In this document: one piece after another, positions 5,321-6,621 of the stretch
Position numbering within the stretch: position 1 is the stretch's first letter
Layout of the letters: each line of letters begins with the position of its first letter
DNA from: Deltaproteobacteria bacterium
GTDB lineage: Bacteria; Bdellovibrionota; JACOXK01; 2-02-FULL-40-11
DNA length: 6,621 nt
Direction: 5' to 3'
Assembly: GCA_016193165.1 (NCBI GenBank)
Contig: JACPST010000102.1
Span: 1 to 6,621 of the forward strand
Made by a program: the position numbers and the translations under genes
The notes under the pieces: generated by a model
What the model saw: the letters and a program-made list of their open reading frames with translations, nothing else
The model's database searches: none
What the model was told of the DNA's origin: nothing

Positions 5321-6460
5321 ATGCTAATAAGAGAATTTCATATAGCGTTGCAAAAACGGTTATCAGAAAGGTACCCGCTTATTCAAATTCTTTTAGGACC
5401 CAGACAAGTAGGAAAAACAATGGCTGCAGGGCATATCTATGATGCTTGGCAAGGTCCTAAAATCATGGCGAGTGCGGATTCTCCTACTCCTCCGCAAGCT
5501 CAGTGGATTGAGCACCATTGGCAACAAGCCCGTCTAAAAGGCCATGGAACTTTGCTCATTCTTGATGAGGTACAAAAGGTAACCGGGTGGAGTGAGCAAG
5601 TTAAAATTCTCTTTGATGGTGATCGTGGACAAAAAGATCTACGCATACTTTTATTAGGATCATCTAGCCTCTACATGCAAAAGGGGCTCAAGGAAAGCTT
5701 GGCGGGTCGTTTTGAACTGATTCGGGCACCCCATTGGTCTTTCTCGGAATTTCAAGAAGCTTTTGGGTGGGATTTTAATGCATATCTTCGGTTTGGAGCC
5801 TATCCAGGGACAGTCCCATTTTCCCAGGATGAAACGCGTTGGCGAAGTTATATTTTAGATAGCATTATAGAACCTGTCTTAGGAAAAGATATTTTAGGAC
5901 AACACCCTGTTCACAATCCTGCTCTCTTCCGTCAAACGTTTGAATTAGTGGTTCAGTATCCAGCACAAATGATTAGCCTACAAAAACTTTTGGGACAGTT
6001 GCAGGATCGTGGAAATGCGACAACCATTAAACATTATTTACAATTGATGGAGCAAAGCTTTCTGCTTCTCATGTTGCAAAAATACAGTGGATCTACCCTC
6101 CAAAGCCGTATTTCGAGTCCTAAAATACTGATTTTAAATCAGGCTCTAACCCATGCCTATCATTCGCAATCTCGACTGGATCAAGAACCTGAATGGTACG
6201 GCCGTGTATTTGAATCCATTGTTGGCTCTCATTTGCATCGTCTCCCCAATACGGAACTTTTTTATTGGAAAGAAGGGAAGGCGGAAGTAGATTATGTGAT
6301 TCGAACACCGACGGAAACGGTTGCTCTTGAAATTAAATCAGGGAGACGACAACAAAGTCACAAGGGCTTGCAACAATTTGCCATGCGTTATCCCAAGGTT
6401 CGCTGTGAAACATGGGATTTTACACGTTGTCTTCATTTTTTATCTGCAGGAAAACTTTAA
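5321..6460 (+). CDS. AAA+ ATPase with C-terminal DUF4143 / PD-(D/E)XK-like domain
   Basis: This is a 379-residue cytoplasmic P-loop protein. Walker A is GPRQVGKT (26-33; K32, T33) and Walker B is LLILDE (78-83; D82, E83). LLLGSSSLYM (110-119) is the sensor-like strand and LAGRFELIRAPHWSFSEF (127-144) carries the family's GR...L...SF.EF segment. A helical middle region follows (YPGTV at 161-165, ILDSIIEPVLGKDIL at 178-192), then the C-terminal domain with YGRVFESIVGSHL (293-305) and a nuclease-fold core, EVDYVI (322-327, D324) and ALEIKSG (335-341, E337 and K339). Order and length match the widespread ATPases annotated AAA_14 plus DUF4143. Their biological role is not established, and the retained D...ExK leaves nuclease activity possible. 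The gene stands alone with its own promoter and no partner gene, toxin or transposase beside it. It lies inside the block bounded by the 92-bp repeats. Confidence 0.92.
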   Translation: MLIREFHIALQKRLSERYPLIQILLGPRQVGKTMAAGHIYDAWQGPKIMASADSPTPPQAQWIEHHWQQARLKGHGTLLILDEVQKVTGWSEQVKILFDGDRGQKDLRILLLGSSSLYMQKGLKESLAGRFELIRAPHWSFSEFQEAFGWDFNAYLRFGAYPGTVPFSQDETRWRSYILDSIIEPVLGKDILGQHPVHNPALFRQTFELVVQYPAQMISLQKLLGQLQDRGNATTIKHYLQLMEQSFLLLMLQKYSGSTLQSRISSPKILILNQALTHAYHSQSRLDQEPEWYGRVFESIVGSHLHRLPNTELFYWKEGKAEVDYVIRTPTETVALEIKSGRRQQSHKGLQQFAMRYPKVRCETWDFTRCLHFLSAGKL

Positions 6461-6468
6461 AAAAAAGA

Positions 6469-6489
6469 AAATGAAGAGATCGTTCATTT
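6469..6489 (+). terminator. Weak hairpin after the ATPase gene
   Basis: AAATGAA (6469-6475) pairs with TTCATTT (6483-6489) around a 7-nt loop, 9 nt past the stop codon. A T5 run follows only after a further 7 nt. The AT-rich stem and displaced T run make this a weak intrinsic terminator candidate. Confidence 0.25.
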
Positions 6490-6493
6490 CTAA

Positions 6494-6585
6494 CGCTTTT
6501 TCCATGCTCACTTTCAACCGATCCCAGGCTGTTGAAAAAGGCTCATCTGCGTCGTTGCTCTCGTCGGCTCTCCTTCGACGTACTG
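6494..6585 (+). repeat. 92-bp direct repeat, right copy, with tpl 3'-end fragment
   Basis: This copy has 90 of 92 bases identical to 2989-3080. Its first 42 bp (6494-6535) still read RFFHAHFQPIPGC and a stop, an orphan remnant of the tpl C-terminus with no tpl sequence ahead of it. After the shared part it diverges at once (TACTgggatAGTA, a short hairpin replacing the CGTACT/AGTACG one of the left copy) and runs to the window edge without a recognisable gene. Confidence 0.9.
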
Positions 6586-6621
6586 GGATAGTATGGAAAA
6601 TAAAAGGGCCGAACAATAATC

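Overview
The window comes from a Gram-negative bacterium of moderate to low GC. The evidence is a periplasmic c-type cytochrome, an exported FG-GAP protein and ordinary Shine-Dalgarno sites. The gene mix (small heme-copper-oxidase-like membrane protein, tyrosine phenol-lyase, FG-GAP propeller, DUF4143-type ATPase, dispersed palindromic repeats) would fit an environmental proteobacterium or delta-like lineage. Nothing here fixes the taxon. No tRNA, rRNA, CRISPR array or transposase gene was seen.

Layout. Positions 1-394 (minus) hold the 5' part of a class IV PLP aminotransferase that runs off the left edge. Positions 395-679 are intergenic, with a candidate sigma-54 promoter and weak hairpins. 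Positions 680-1594 (minus) hold a small respiratory-type pair: a multi-pass membrane protein resembling a miniature heme-copper oxidase subunit I, whose N-terminus appears frameshifted, followed by a single-heme cytochrome c. Positions 1630-3030 (plus, divergent) hold a full-length tyrosine phenol-lyase starting at TTG. The 49-nt gap between the two divergent reading frames is AT-rich, and an FNR/CRP-like palindrome lies beside it.

The right half is different in character. A 92-bp repeat covers the last 14 codons of tpl (stop included) and the following 50 bp. It recurs with only two mismatches at the right end of the window (2989-3080 and 6494-6585). The ~3.4 kb between the copies carries an exported seven-blade FG-GAP/integrin-alpha-like propeller protein (3343-5142) and a solitary AAA+ ATPase with a C-terminal PD-(D/E)XK-like domain (5321-6460). 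Because the tpl codons in the repeat encode family-conserved residues, the left copy looks ancestral and the right copy looks derived. That makes the intervening block a candidate insertion or rearrangement product next to tpl.

How the genes may work together: the membrane protein and cytochrome c plausibly act in electron transfer or gas-ligand chemistry. The lyase degrades tyrosine to phenol, pyruvate and ammonia. The propeller protein is a likely surface or periplasmic calcium-stabilised binding protein. The ATPase resembles mobile-element or defence-associated accessory ATPases of unknown biological role. No functional link between the two halves can be shown from sequence alone.
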